Shown: in pieces, positions 27,345 through 35,583 of the stretch
Position numbering within the stretch: the first letter of the stretch is position 1
Layout of the letters: every line of letters begins with the position of its first letter
Origin: Desulfobacteraceae bacterium UBA5616
GTDB taxonomy: Bacteria; Desulfobacterota; Desulfobacteria; Desulfobacterales; UBA5616
Length of the DNA stretch: 52,937 nucleotides
Direction: 5' to 3'
NCBI GenBank assembly: GCA_002423615.1
Contig: DIKO01000029.1
Location: forward strand, 1 to 52,937
The notes under the pieces: generated by a model
What the model was told of the DNA's origin: nothing
Database searches by the model: none
The model's input: the letters and a program-made list of their open reading frames with translations, nothing else
Position numbers and translations under genes: made by a program

Positions 27345-28184
27345 GTGATTATTGATTTTCACACCCACATCCTTCATAAGGCGGTGAGAAATAACAGGAG
27401 GGCCTATTTTCAGGGGGAGCCCTCATTTAAACTGCTGTATGAGCCTTCCCGATCTAAAATGGTGGGAGCCGATGAGACCATCGCCGCCATGGACGAAGAG
27501 GGGGTGGACCGTTCGGTGGTGTTCGGTTTTCCATGGAGAAATCCGGACACGGCAAGGGCCAATAACGATGAAATCCTGGAAGCCGCGGCCCGTTATCCGG
27601 AACGCCTCATCGGTTTCTGCTGTGTGGATGCGGCCGATCCAAAAGCCCCGGCCGAGGTGGAACGCTGTCTCGATGCCGGGTGCGGGGGCGTGGGGGAACT
27701 GGCGTTTTATGACGGCGGCATTGACGAGGCTGCCCTGGACCACCTCACCCCCATCATGGACATCTGCCGGGAAAAGGACCGGGTGGTTCTCATCCATACC
27801 AACGAGCCCGTGGGGCATACGTATCCGGGCAAGACCCCCATCACGCTTTTCCAGATTTTGAACCTGACCGGCAGATTCAGGGAAAACAAAATCGTGCTGG
27901 CCCACTGGGGAGGGGGAATCTTTTTTTATCATCTCCTTAAAAAAGAAGTGACGGAAAATCTCGCAAATGTCTGGTTTGACACGGCGGCATCCCCTTACCT
28001 GTATGACAGCCGAATTTATAAACAGGCCATCGCCCTTGCCGGACTGGAGAAAATTTTGTTCGGCACGGATTATCCCCTTTTAAGGCCTGGAAGATATTTC
28101 AGGGAAATGGAGGAAGCCGGGCTTTCGGATATGGAAAAAGCCGCGGTCTGCGGGGGTAATGCCAAACAACTGCTGGGGTTATAG
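27345..28184 (+). CDS. Amidohydrolase-family (ACMSD-like) metal-dependent hydrolase
   Basis: This 279-residue TIM-barrel protein has the metal-binding DFHTHI at residues 4-9, FGFPW, VLIHTNEPVGH (second His region), LAHWGGGIFFYH and a catalytic Asp in FGTDYPLL. This pattern fits amidohydrolase_2 proteins, which hydrolyse or decarboxylate small ring or carboxylate compounds; the substrate is unknown. I start at GTG 27345 because GGGAGG lies at 27332-27337. It ends 1 nt before a damaged acetyltransferase gene. The gene itself looks intact. Confidence 0.85.
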   Translation: MIIDFHTHILHKAVRNNRRAYFQGEPSFKLLYEPSRSKMVGADETIAAMDEEGVDRSVVFGFPWRNPDTARANNDEILEAAARYPERLIGFCCVDAADPKAPAEVERCLDAGCGGVGELAFYDGGIDEAALDHLTPIMDICREKDRVVLIHTNEPVGHTYPGKTPITLFQILNLTGRFRENKIVLAHWGGGIFFYHLLKKEVTENLANVWFDTAASPYLYDSRIYKQAIALAGLEKILFGTDYPLLRPGRYFREMEEAGLSDMEKAAVCGGNAKQLLGL

Positions 28185-28185
28185 A

Positions 28186-28492
28186 ATGCAAAACGTCATC
28201 ATCACGGGATATTATCCCGGCGCCATCGGCGATGTCACCAGGTGTCACGCCATATACTATTATGAAAACTGGGGTTTCGATGTCACTTTTGAATCCCAGG
28301 TGGGCAGGGAGCTGTCCGAGTTTTTAAGCCGTTTCAAAGAGGGTGCGGGTGTTTTTATGGACCTTTGAGGGGCTGACTGCGGCAAGGACCCTTTACGAGA
28401 GGAACGGATTCAAGTTGGTCCAGGAACACCGGGTGGACCAGTGGGGCCGGATCATCAATGAGCAGATGTTCGAGCTGATATTGAATCCATAG
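28186..28492 (+). pseudogene. GNAT acetyltransferase remnant with internal deletion and frameshift
   Basis: The first frame from ATG 28186 reads a GNAT-like N terminus (about 54 residues: TGYYPGAIGDVTRCHA, WGFDVTFESQVGRELSEF) and then stops at 28366-28368. A second frame, shifted by one, continues from about 28346 with RVFLWTFEGLTAARTLYER, NGFKLVQEHRVDQWG and ends at 28490-28492, which is a typical GNAT C terminus. The central acetyl-CoA-binding part, where an R/Q-x-x-G-x-G/A motif should lie, is absent. The simplest reading is a deletion of roughly 60 codons leaving a frameshift. It is not expected to be functional. Confidence 0.75.
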
Positions 28493-28513
28493 TGCGCCCG
28501 GATATTTTCCCAA

Positions 28514-29488
28514 ATGACCGGCACTCCCGAGACGCCCCAATCCGTTGCCGGGAGAACCGGCGGATCAACGGAAGAGACCGCCGAAAATCTGGAACGGCTG
28601 GCCAAAAAAGGACTGTTATATCGTATCCGGGAAGGGAACTCGGTGAAATACAGCGCCATTCCCTTCATCCATGGCCTTCTGGAGTTCCAGGCCCCCTGGA
28701 TGTCCAAAAAACTGGTGAGCCTGACAGGGCTTTATATCCGGGAAAAGCTCAAGGACAACATGGCCGGGGGTTCGGGGGGTTCGGGCATGCGGGTTCTGCC
28801 GGTGAAGGAATCCGTGGATTTTCAGCACCAGGTAGCAACCTACGACGATGTCTACGAAATCCTCAAAAAAGAACCACTGATCGCCGTAACGGAATGCTCC
28901 TGCCGGATGCAGCGGAAACTCTTCGACAGGGCCTGCGACAGTCCCCTGGAAGCCTGTCTCATGGTGGGCCCCATGGCGGAATATTACATCGAGAACAAGA
29001 TGGGGCGGCAGATCACCCTGGATGAGGCCATGGAAATCATGGAACAGGCCCGAAAAGCGGGATTGATCACCCAGACCCAGTCCGTCACCCGGCCGTTCAT
29101 GATCTGCAACTGCTGCAAATGCTGCTGCGGTTTTCTGGGGGCCGCGAGAAGAACGCCCATGCTGGCGAAACTCGTGGTATCCAACCACATCGCCAAAATC
29201 GATCCGGAAAAATGCACGGGCTGCGAAGCCTGCATCGGCAACTGCCAGGTAGAGGCCGTTGCCATGAATGCCGAAAATATCGCCCAGATCAACTATGATC
29301 GGTGCATCGGCTGCGGCCTGTGCATTTCAGCCTGCACCGAGGGGGCGTTGACCCTGATTCCCAAACCCGTGGAACAGCAAAGCGTTCCCAATGAAAACCT
29401 TCATCAACAAATGGTGCGGGGCGGCCGGAGACGACTGGGGGAGAAATTCGATGAAAAGCAGGTCGTCAGTTATGGATTCGATAAATGA
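28514..29488 (+). CDS. 4Fe-4S ferredoxin-type protein, probably N-terminally shortened
   Basis: This 324-residue protein has a winged-helix-like N-terminal part (LERLAKKGLLYRIREG), a central Cys-rich domain (TECSCRMQ near residue 128, then CDSPLEAC, and CNCCKCCCG near 198) and two C-terminal [4Fe-4S] sites CTGCEACIGNC and CIGCGLCISAC. It is paralogous to the 344-residue neighbour at 29540. Compared with that neighbour it lacks about 30 residues at the start (the KVQMPNSRWIP-like part), and its frame opens straight after the GNAT remnant stop, so a deletion may have removed the true start. ATG 28514 has no clear ribosome site. The function is unknown; electron transfer is likely. Confidence 0.75.
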   Translation: MTGTPETPQSVAGRTGGSTEETAENLERLAKKGLLYRIREGNSVKYSAIPFIHGLLEFQAPWMSKKLVSLTGLYIREKLKDNMAGGSGGSGMRVLPVKESVDFQHQVATYDDVYEILKKEPLIAVTECSCRMQRKLFDRACDSPLEACLMVGPMAEYYIENKMGRQITLDEAMEIMEQARKAGLITQTQSVTRPFMICNCCKCCCGFLGAARRTPMLAKLVVSNHIAKIDPEKCTGCEACIGNCQVEAVAMNAENIAQINYDRCIGCGLCISACTEGALTLIPKPVEQQSVPNENLHQQMVRGGRRRLGEKFDEKQVVSYGFDK

Positions 29489-29539
29489 TAACATAATGAT
29501 ATCAACGGATGAGAATTATCCCGAAGAAGGGAGAACAAT

Positions 29540-30574
29540 ATGAGCGAAAAAGATGTATATGTTGAGCTTGCCGGCAAGGTGCAGATGCCCAATTCCCGAT
29601 GGATCCCGATGATTTTAAAAAAACTGATCACCCCGGAGGATGGGCGCATGCTTCTGGAATTGCCGTTGTCCGTGGACGAGTTCGCGGCAAAATACAAGAC
29701 CACGACCGGGGAAGCCGAAAAAAAACTGGAAGAATTCGCCAATAAAGGGGTCAGCATCCCCCTGGAAAAAGAAGGCGTTAAAAAATACTTCTGCGTGAGC
29801 AACGTCATCCAGATCCACGACGCCACCATCCACGGGGCCTTGAATAAAAATTACCATCCGATTCCCATGGAGATTGTTGAAATGTGGAAAAATTTCCGGG
29901 AAACGGAATGGTTTGAAACCCTGAAAATGATGGAGAAACTGCCCACAGCCGCGCATGGCCGCTGCATCCCTTCATGGAGCACCGTGAAGGATAACCCGGA
30001 ACTGACGGATTTCGAAAATCTCAAAACGATTCTGAAAAACTCCCCGGTCATTGCCGTGGTGGACTGCCCCTGCAGGTGGCTTCAGGTCCAGGAAGGAACC
30101 TGCGACAAGCCGACCTTTACCTGCCTTTCCCTGACCAAGGGTTCCGTAAAATACATCGTTGACCGGAAAATCGGCAAAGTGCTCACCCTGGAAGAAGGTT
30201 ATGCCGTGCTTGAGGAATGTGAGAAGGCAGGCCTTATTCCCACGGCCGGGGGATCTTTCGGTCAGCCCCGGCAGTTGTGCATGTGCTCGGTCCCCGAATG
30301 CATCATCCTTCGGGGTCAGGTGATGTACGGGTATGACCTGTGGAACAGAAGCCGGTTTGACGCCGTTGCCGACCCTGAAAAATGTACAGCCTGCGAAACC
30401 TGCTTAAGCCGGTGTCAATTCGGGGCCATTCAGGTGAAAGACAACGTGGCCGAGGTGGACCGGAACAAATGCTTCGGGTGCGGGCTTTGCGTGATCACCT
30501 GCCCATCGGAGGCCTTGTCCATGAAACTGGTCAGACCCATGTCCCATTTGACCGGAGAAGGCGCAACAGCATAG
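29540..30574 (+). CDS. 4Fe-4S ferredoxin-type protein with winged-helix-like N terminus
   Basis: This is the full-length paralogue (344 residues) of the preceding gene. It starts at ATG 29540 behind AAGGGAGAACAAT. An N-terminal helical region (about residues 1-75) resembles a degraded winged helix. Cysteines follow at VVDCPCRWLQVQEGTCDKPTFTC and LCMCSVPEC, then two [4Fe-4S] motifs CTACETCLSRC and CFGCGLCVITC near the C terminus. Such proteins recur in several copies in sulfate reducers; their partners are unknown to me. It is followed by a perfect 13-bp inverted repeat. Confidence 0.8.
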   Translation: MSEKDVYVELAGKVQMPNSRWIPMILKKLITPEDGRMLLELPLSVDEFAAKYKTTTGEAEKKLEEFANKGVSIPLEKEGVKKYFCVSNVIQIHDATIHGALNKNYHPIPMEIVEMWKNFRETEWFETLKMMEKLPTAAHGRCIPSWSTVKDNPELTDFENLKTILKNSPVIAVVDCPCRWLQVQEGTCDKPTFTCLSLTKGSVKYIVDRKIGKVLTLEEGYAVLEECEKAGLIPTAGGSFGQPRQLCMCSVPECIILRGQVMYGYDLWNRSRFDAVADPEKCTACETCLSRCQFGAIQVKDNVAEVDRNKCFGCGLCVITCPSEALSMKLVRPMSHLTGEGATA

Positions 30575-30575
30575 C

Positions 30576-30605
30576 TGTATGTCGGGTAAGAATACCCGAC
30601 ATACA
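30576..30605. repeat. Perfect 13-bp inverted repeat between convergent genes
   Basis: TGTATGTCGGGTA and TACCCGACATACA flank a 4-nt AGAA loop, starting 1 nt after the ferredoxin gene stop and ending 22 nt before the rhlE stop. No T-run follows, so it is either a factor-assisted bidirectional terminator or an RNA-stabilising hairpin. Confidence 0.65.
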
Positions 30606-30627
30606 ATGGATGGTCTTTGCTATTGCA

Positions 30628-31923
30628 TCAGATGCTGGTACGCCGCGCCCCCCCGGCGTCGCCGCCCCTTCTGGGCGAAAGGCAGGCAAATGCTTCCTTG
30701 TTGGGGCGCCTGCCTGATCCGGGGTTGAACTTCTTTCCGTCTCCAATGGGTCGGGGCCGGCTTGACCGGGTTTTGACCCCCTCGCCGGGGGACGGCGAAG
30801 AAGCTTCATAATTAAAATCCGTCAGCGTTCTCTGTTCCACAAAACCGCCGATGGCCTTATGAATGGCCTTAACCATCAGAGCATCCGCCTTGGTGACAAG
30901 GGTGAAGGCTTCTCCGGTGCACTCGGCCCGGCCGGTGCGACCGATGCGGTGAATATAGGTGTCAGGGGTTGCGGGCATATCATAATTGATGACATGGGAA
31001 ATATGGGAGACGTCAATGCCTCGGGAGGCGATGTCCGTAGCCACCAGAATCTGGAATTGTCCGGAACGGAATCCGTCCATTGCCTCCTGGCGTCGCCCCT
31101 GGGAAAGGTTGCCCTGGAGCGATGTCGATCTGTAACCGGCTCTGGTCAGCTTTTCGCAAAGGTTTTTGGCGCGGTGTTTCGTCCGGGTAAACACCAGGAC
31201 CGACCCGGAGCCGGCATGATCCAGCAGCTTCACCAGAAGAGACGTCTTCAAATGTTCGCTGACCGGAAACAACGCATGGCTTACAGTTTCTGCCGGAGCT
31301 GTGACCCCTATCTGGACTGTAACCGGATTCCGCAGGATCTCTCTGGCCAGGGAACGGATGTCCTGGGGCATGGTGGCCGAAAAAAGCAGGGTCTGACGAT
31401 TTTTTTGGGGGACGTGGGTCAGAATACGGCGTATATCCGGTAGAAACCCCATGTCGAACATATGATCGGCTTCATCCAGCACCAAAACCTGCAAGCGGGA
31501 AAAATCAACGGTTCCCCGATTGATATGGTCCAGCAATCGGCCGGGGCATCCCACCACAATATCGGCGCGTTTAAGAGACTGGATCTGTTGATTGATCCCC
31601 ACGCCGCCGTAAACTGCAGTGCTTCGCAAACGGGTTCGGCATCCAAGGGCCTGGATGGCCACATGAATCTGTTCGGCCAATTCACGGGTGGGGGCAATGA
31701 TCAGGGCGCCCACATGGCCTTTCGGGCTGCTCATCAGCCGGTTGAGGATCGGCAAAACAAAAGCGGCGGTTTTGCCCGTGCCGGTCTGGGCCAGGCCCAT
31801 GACGTCGAGGCCTTTCATGACCTCGGGAATGGCCTGGGCCTGAATCGGTGTAGGAGAAAGATAACCCGCTTTTTCCGCGCCTTCGGCGACATCGGGGTGG
31901 AATGAAAAAGTTTTAAAATTCAA
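30628..31923 (-). CDS. rhlE: DEAD-box RNA helicase, RhlE type
   Basis: This 431-residue helicase has the Q motif (PTPIQAQAIP), motif I AQTGTGKTAA, motif Ia PTRELA, DEAD box VLDEADHMFDMGF, SAT, and motif VI HRIGRTGRAE. RhlE unwinds structured RNA in ribosome assembly and RNA decay. I start at TTG 31923 (LNFKTFSFHP in the usual family position) with AAGGAAC upstream; a longer frame to 32088 adds an unrelated leader. The last 55 residues are Arg-, Gly- and Pro-rich (SPSPGEG, PRPIGDG, SPRRGGDAGG). They coincide with an imperfect GC-rich inverted repeat at about 30738-30796, as if a REP-like element had been captured in the coding end. Confidence 0.9.
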   Translation of the reverse strand: MNFKTFSFHPDVAEGAEKAGYLSPTPIQAQAIPEVMKGLDVMGLAQTGTGKTAAFVLPILNRLMSSPKGHVGALIIAPTRELAEQIHVAIQALGCRTRLRSTAVYGGVGINQQIQSLKRADIVVGCPGRLLDHINRGTVDFSRLQVLVLDEADHMFDMGFLPDIRRILTHVPQKNRQTLLFSATMPQDIRSLAREILRNPVTVQIGVTAPAETVSHALFPVSEHLKTSLLVKLLDHAGSGSVLVFTRTKHRAKNLCEKLTRAGYRSTSLQGNLSQGRRQEAMDGFRSGQFQILVATDIASRGIDVSHISHVINYDMPATPDTYIHRIGRTGRAECTGEAFTLVTKADALMVKAIHKAIGGFVEQRTLTDFNYEASSPSPGEGVKTRSSRPRPIGDGKKFNPGSGRRPNKEAFACLSPRRGGDAGGARRTSI

Positions 31924-32131
31924 ATGAATAAGTTCCTTGCTGAAGATCAATGCCGTTGATCCCCGGCGTCCATGAGGACGCTGATAATCGATGAAGCCAC
32001 GGAACCGTTCCGGGCCTATCATCTGTGATTGTTTTATCTTCGTTTGTTTCCGGGGAAATTCTCGGCGGGAGTTTCCTGGGGCATCCATACGTATCGGGCG
32101 GGATGCCCCATTTTAGGAGAGAAACGGAAAT

Positions 32132-32332
32132 TTATCTTGCGGTGACATTGACGGCGGAAGGACCTTTTTTGCCTTGCTCGATATCAAAGGTCACCTGGTC
32201 GCCTTCGTTCAGGCTTTTAAAACCGTTTGCGTTTATGTTTGAATGATGCACAAACACATCCGGCCCGTTGTCCTGTTCGATAAAACCAAACCCTTTTTGG
32301 TTGTTAAACCATTTTACTGTACCATTGGCCAT
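32132..32332 (-). CDS. Cold shock protein (CspA family)
   Basis: This 66-residue single cold-shock domain has RNP1 KGFGFIEQ and RNP2 VFVHHSNI, the two nucleic-acid-binding strands of Csp proteins. It acts as an RNA chaperone. The ATG has AAGGAGGATATTAGT in front, giving strong initiation. It is 43 nt upstream of the rhlE longer frame and divergent from deaD, so three RNA-remodelling genes cluster here. Cold induction is typical of the family but not shown by the sequence. Confidence 0.95.
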   Translation of the reverse strand: MANGTVKWFNNQKGFGFIEQDNGPDVFVHHSNINANGFKSLNEGDQVTFDIEQGKKGPSAVNVTAR

Positions 32333-32704
32333 ACTAATATCCTCCTTTCTTAAGAATATTCAAAATCTTAACCTGGAGGATACTTCATCGTGGGTCGGAA
32401 TGGTTCCTTCAGAGAAAAATCGCCCCTCCGATCTTTCGGGAGGCCATGTTGAATTTGCATATTATAATGCACTTAGGGTCGAAAGCAAGCGAATTATTGA
32501 AATCAGGAAAAATATTCGAACCATGCCCCTGAAAAAAGGCAGGCTGTAACAAGTCGATAAAAAAACCCCAGATCCACTATCTTGTTGCTCTTTGGCGCAA
32601 TTCGTATAATGATATCCAACAAATAGAGGAACATCTAACTGCAATCACCGCAGGCCGTCCGCTCCACAGGGAGGGATGGCCTCATTATTTTAAGGTCTGG
32701 AAAT
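32333..32704. other. 372-nt intergenic region between csp and deaD
   Basis: No convincing gene is present. An AT-rich patch TTGCATATTATAATGC near 32453-32468 could hold a promoter for deaD. At 32652-32682 AGGCCGTCC and GGATGGCCT can pair (9 bp, one G-T) around a 13-nt loop just ahead of the deaD ribosome site (AAGG at 32692). This long leader may be structured, as cold-shock mRNA leaders are, but that is inference. Confidence 0.45.
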
Positions 32705-34363
32705 ATGAAATTTGATGATCTGGGGTTGAACCCCGAACTTTTAAAAGCCGTTCAGTCCCTGGGGTTTTCCGAGCTTACCCCCATACAGAAGGCGGCTATC
32801 CCCAAAATCATGGACGGCAAGACCGATCTGATCGGCCTTGCCCAGACCGGAACCGGAAAAACAGCCGCATTCGGACTGCCCATGCTGCATTTGATGGATA
32901 TCAAGCCCCCCGTACCGCAGGGATTGGTGATCTGTCCCACCCGTGAACTTTGCCTTCAAATCACCGGTGACCTGATCCGATACGCATGTTTTCTGGAAAA
33001 TATTAGGATCGCCGCGGTTTACGGCGGGGCCGGGATGGCTGAACAGATCCGCAAAATCAGGCAGGGCACTCATATCATAGTGGCGACCCCGGGAAGGCTC
33101 CTCGATCTGATGAACCGGGGCATTATCCCTTTGGACCATATCCGGTTTGTGGTGCTGGATGAAGCCGACGAAATGTTAAGCATGGGCTTTTACGAGGACA
33201 TCAACGAAATTTTAAAGCGTCTGCCCGAATCCCGGCGAACCTGGCTTTTTTCAGCCACCATGCCCGATTCCGCCGCAAGGATCGCCCAGGACTACATGCG
33301 AAACCCCGTGAAGGTGACCATGGGCCGCCGCAACACCGGCGCTGAAAATATCCGCCACACCTGCTATGTGATCAGGGAAAAAGACCGTTATGCGGCGCTG
33401 AAACGGCTGATCGATTTTGAACCCGGCATCTATGGCCTGATCTTTTGCCGGACCCGGGAAGAAACCCGCACAGTGGCTGAAAAACTGGTCAGGGACGGGT
33501 ATAACGCCGAAGCCCTGCACGGCGATTTGTCCCAGGAACAGAGAAACCATGTGATGCGCAAATACCGGGAAAGAAATCTGCAGCTGTTGGTGGCGACCGA
33601 CGTGGCCGCCAGAGGCATTGATGTGGAAAACATCTCCCATGTGATCCACTTCAACCTCCCGGATGAGGCTGACCGCTATACCCATCGCAGCGGCCGCACC
33701 GCACGGGCGGGTAAATCAGGACTTTCCCTGATGCTGGTCAACACCCGGGAAGCCCCGCGCATTCAGGAACTGGAACGCCGGACCGGAGTTCGATTCGAAA
33801 TCGGAAAAATCCCCCAGGGGCCGGAGATCTGTGAAAAGCAGCTCCTGGCCATGATCGAAAAGATGAAGGCCGCCCGGGTGAATCACAATGAAATTGCGCC
33901 CTACCTGCCATCCGCATACCAGGCCCTGGCGGGCTTCAGCAAGGAAGACCTGATCGAGCGATTTGTCTCCGGAGAATTCAACCGGTTCTTGACTTACTAC
34001 CGCGATGCCGAGGATCTGAATGCCCGCCGGACCCCGGCCACAAAACCCGAAAAGTCGGCCAGGCGGATGCCGGCCAGGGATGTGAAGAAATTTTTTATCA
34101 ATATCGGAAGATTGGACAACATCAACGAGGGCACGATTGTACGCTGGGTATGTGAAGAAACCGGAATTCGCTCGGACAAGATCGGCCAGATCGATATCAG
34201 GCGGGAGTTTTCCTTTTTCGATGTAGAAATCGGCGTGGCCCAGAAGGTGGTTAAAGCTCTGAAACACGCCAGGCTGGACGGCCGGGCAGTGGATATCCGG
34301 CCGGCCGAAACCGCCGGACCACGGCCAACCGGGAAAGAGCGGCGCTCGAAAAGAAGAGATTAA
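32705..34363 (+). CDS. deaD: DEAD-box RNA helicase with DbpA-type RNA-binding domain
   Basis: This 552-residue helicase has Q motif TPIQKAAIP, motif I AQTGTGKTAAFG, PTRELC, DEAD box VVLDEADEML, SAT, ARGIDV and HRSGRTARAG. After a linker (about residues 375-450) there is a DbpA/RBD domain with KKFFINIGRLDNINEGTIV and a basic tail. This layout matches DeaD/CsdA, which helps ribosome assembly and low-temperature RNA turnover. It is preceded by a long leader with a hairpin close to the start and followed by a hairpin at 34404-34439. Confidence 0.92.
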   Translation: MKFDDLGLNPELLKAVQSLGFSELTPIQKAAIPKIMDGKTDLIGLAQTGTGKTAAFGLPMLHLMDIKPPVPQGLVICPTRELCLQITGDLIRYACFLENIRIAAVYGGAGMAEQIRKIRQGTHIIVATPGRLLDLMNRGIIPLDHIRFVVLDEADEMLSMGFYEDINEILKRLPESRRTWLFSATMPDSAARIAQDYMRNPVKVTMGRRNTGAENIRHTCYVIREKDRYAALKRLIDFEPGIYGLIFCRTREETRTVAEKLVRDGYNAEALHGDLSQEQRNHVMRKYRERNLQLLVATDVAARGIDVENISHVIHFNLPDEADRYTHRSGRTARAGKSGLSLMLVNTREAPRIQELERRTGVRFEIGKIPQGPEICEKQLLAMIEKMKAARVNHNEIAPYLPSAYQALAGFSKEDLIERFVSGEFNRFLTYYRDAEDLNARRTPATKPEKSARRMPARDVKKFFINIGRLDNINEGTIVRWVCEETGIRSDKIGQIDIRREFSFFDVEIGVAQKVVKALKHARLDGRAVDIRPAETAGPRPTGKERRSKRRD

Positions 34364-34403
34364 GGGTGGAATAAGTTTTTAAGCAGGACGGAACAGAAAC
34401 CAC

Positions 34404-34446
34404 GGCCGAAGGCGGGATCGTCTCAAATCGCCTTCGGCCTGATCTT
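34404..34446 (+). terminator. Terminator-like hairpin after deaD
   Basis: A perfect 11-bp stem (GGCCGAAGGCG at 34404-34414 with CGCCTTCGGCC at 34429-34439) is followed by TGATCTTTCT, a weak T-run. It lies between the convergent deaD and GAF genes and could serve both. Confidence 0.6.
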
Positions 34447-34494
34447 TCTCCCGAAAAGAATCGTCCTTCATAGTCCCTGACGCCCGATGATTCC

Positions 34495-35112
34495 CTAATA
34501 ATTGCAGATGGAGGGCGTAACGCTTTTCGGAACGCCTTCATGGGGCGTCCATTTACGGGTTGCAAAAGTGTCCTTTCCCCGCATGTTTTTAAGAATTTCG
34601 ATGCTCGTTTTGTAGCCTTTGTGCAGCCGGCACATATCCATGGCCATGCCGCAGATCTGTGCAATGGCCTGGGCCAGGGAAATATCGGCCACGGTGAATT
34701 CCCAGGGTTCCGCGGTATAAATCCGCATAACGCCGATGGTTTTTCCGTGTGCCACGATGGGCACTCCCAGGATGGACGAAATGCCTTCATTCCCCGCCGC
34801 TTCAGGATACTGAATCCTCGGGTCGTCCTGAACGTCGAAAATTGCCACCGGAGCATTGTCCTTGGCCTCCTGGATGGATTGCAGGTAATGGATGGGGCCC
34901 TTCCGGAGGTATTCGTCGCTCAGACCGAAAGATGCCGCCAGTTCCAGTTCCTGGGTTTCCCGGTTGATGAGAAAGACGGAGCACCCCTTTGCCTTGTAGG
35001 CATTTTTCACGCTCCGAACCGTCAGCAGAGCGACTTCTTCGGGGTCCCTGCATTCGGATATGGCCCTCGTCACCTTGATGATCGCGTCGTAATGCATGGT
35101 ACAGTCTTTCAT
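34495..35112 (-). CDS. GAF-domain protein
   Basis: This 205-residue protein is mostly a single GAF domain: residues about 10-160 include DAIIKVTRAISECRDPEEVALLTV, CSVFLINRETQELELAASFGL, and ILGVPIVAHGKTIGVMRIY. There is no kinase, cyclase or DNA-binding output, so it may sense a small molecule for a partner protein. The ATG at 35112 follows GGGAGGTGCTT; a frame reaching 35283 adds a non-conserved, hydrophobic leader. It is convergent with deaD and divergent from the radical SAM gene at 35584. Confidence 0.85.
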   Translation of the reverse strand: MKDCTMHYDAIIKVTRAISECRDPEEVALLTVRSVKNAYKAKGCSVFLINRETQELELAASFGLSDEYLRKGPIHYLQSIQEAKDNAPVAIFDVQDDPRIQYPEAAGNEGISSILGVPIVAHGKTIGVMRIYTAEPWEFTVADISLAQAIAQICGMAMDMCRLHKGYKTSIEILKNMRGKDTFATRKWTPHEGVPKSVTPSICNY

Positions 35113-35583
35113 AAGCACCTCCCTTGTTTGATCCTGTTTTAAGGGGGGTAAACCGGCAACGGACGCACCCCCTTGATAAAGGCTTTCATCTGGCCGCCGG
35201 CATGGAAAATATCTTCCCATTAACAGAAATCGGAAAATGAACAGAATGTGAAAATATCTTCGAAATAAATCGCGATCGCGCACAGGCGGAATAGAACTGG
35301 AAAATTGGCTTGAGAAGAAATGGGGTCCTGGCGGTTCTCGCCGAACAGTTGAGGAATCAGTCTGAAGTCGAAATCAGGCGCTGTGGAAAAGCCTTTTTTG
35401 GAAACAGTATAGGCCCGGGGAGCCTGGAAGTCAAACAAAATGTCCCCCCTTACCGGCGGGTGTATTCTCGTTATAACAATTCTCATCCGGATCCCTTTCG
35501 CGACTATCGATTCATTTGACATTCGGTTTGTCAATCCATAATATGGCATAAAATAAACGACCCTTCGTCAAGGAGTTCCTCAA
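35113..35583. other. 471-nt intergenic region between GAF and radical SAM genes
   Basis: No supported gene is seen. The left end should hold the GAF promoter, but I cannot identify it. The right end carries the promoter at 35516-35544. A short palindrome, CGCGATCGCG, lies near 35270. Confidence 0.4.
35516..35544 (+). promoter_or_regulatory. Strong predicted sigma-70 promoter for radical SAM gene
   Basis: TTGACA (35516-35521), exactly 17 nt, then TAATAT (35539-35544). The start codon is 40 nt downstream. This is the best -35/-10 match in the window. Confidence 0.7.

Noticed and set aside
28159..28368. Stand-alone 60-70-residue protein after the amidohydrolase
   Set aside because: The sequence is the first third of a GNAT protein whose C terminus continues in another frame, so it is a remnant rather than a small gene.
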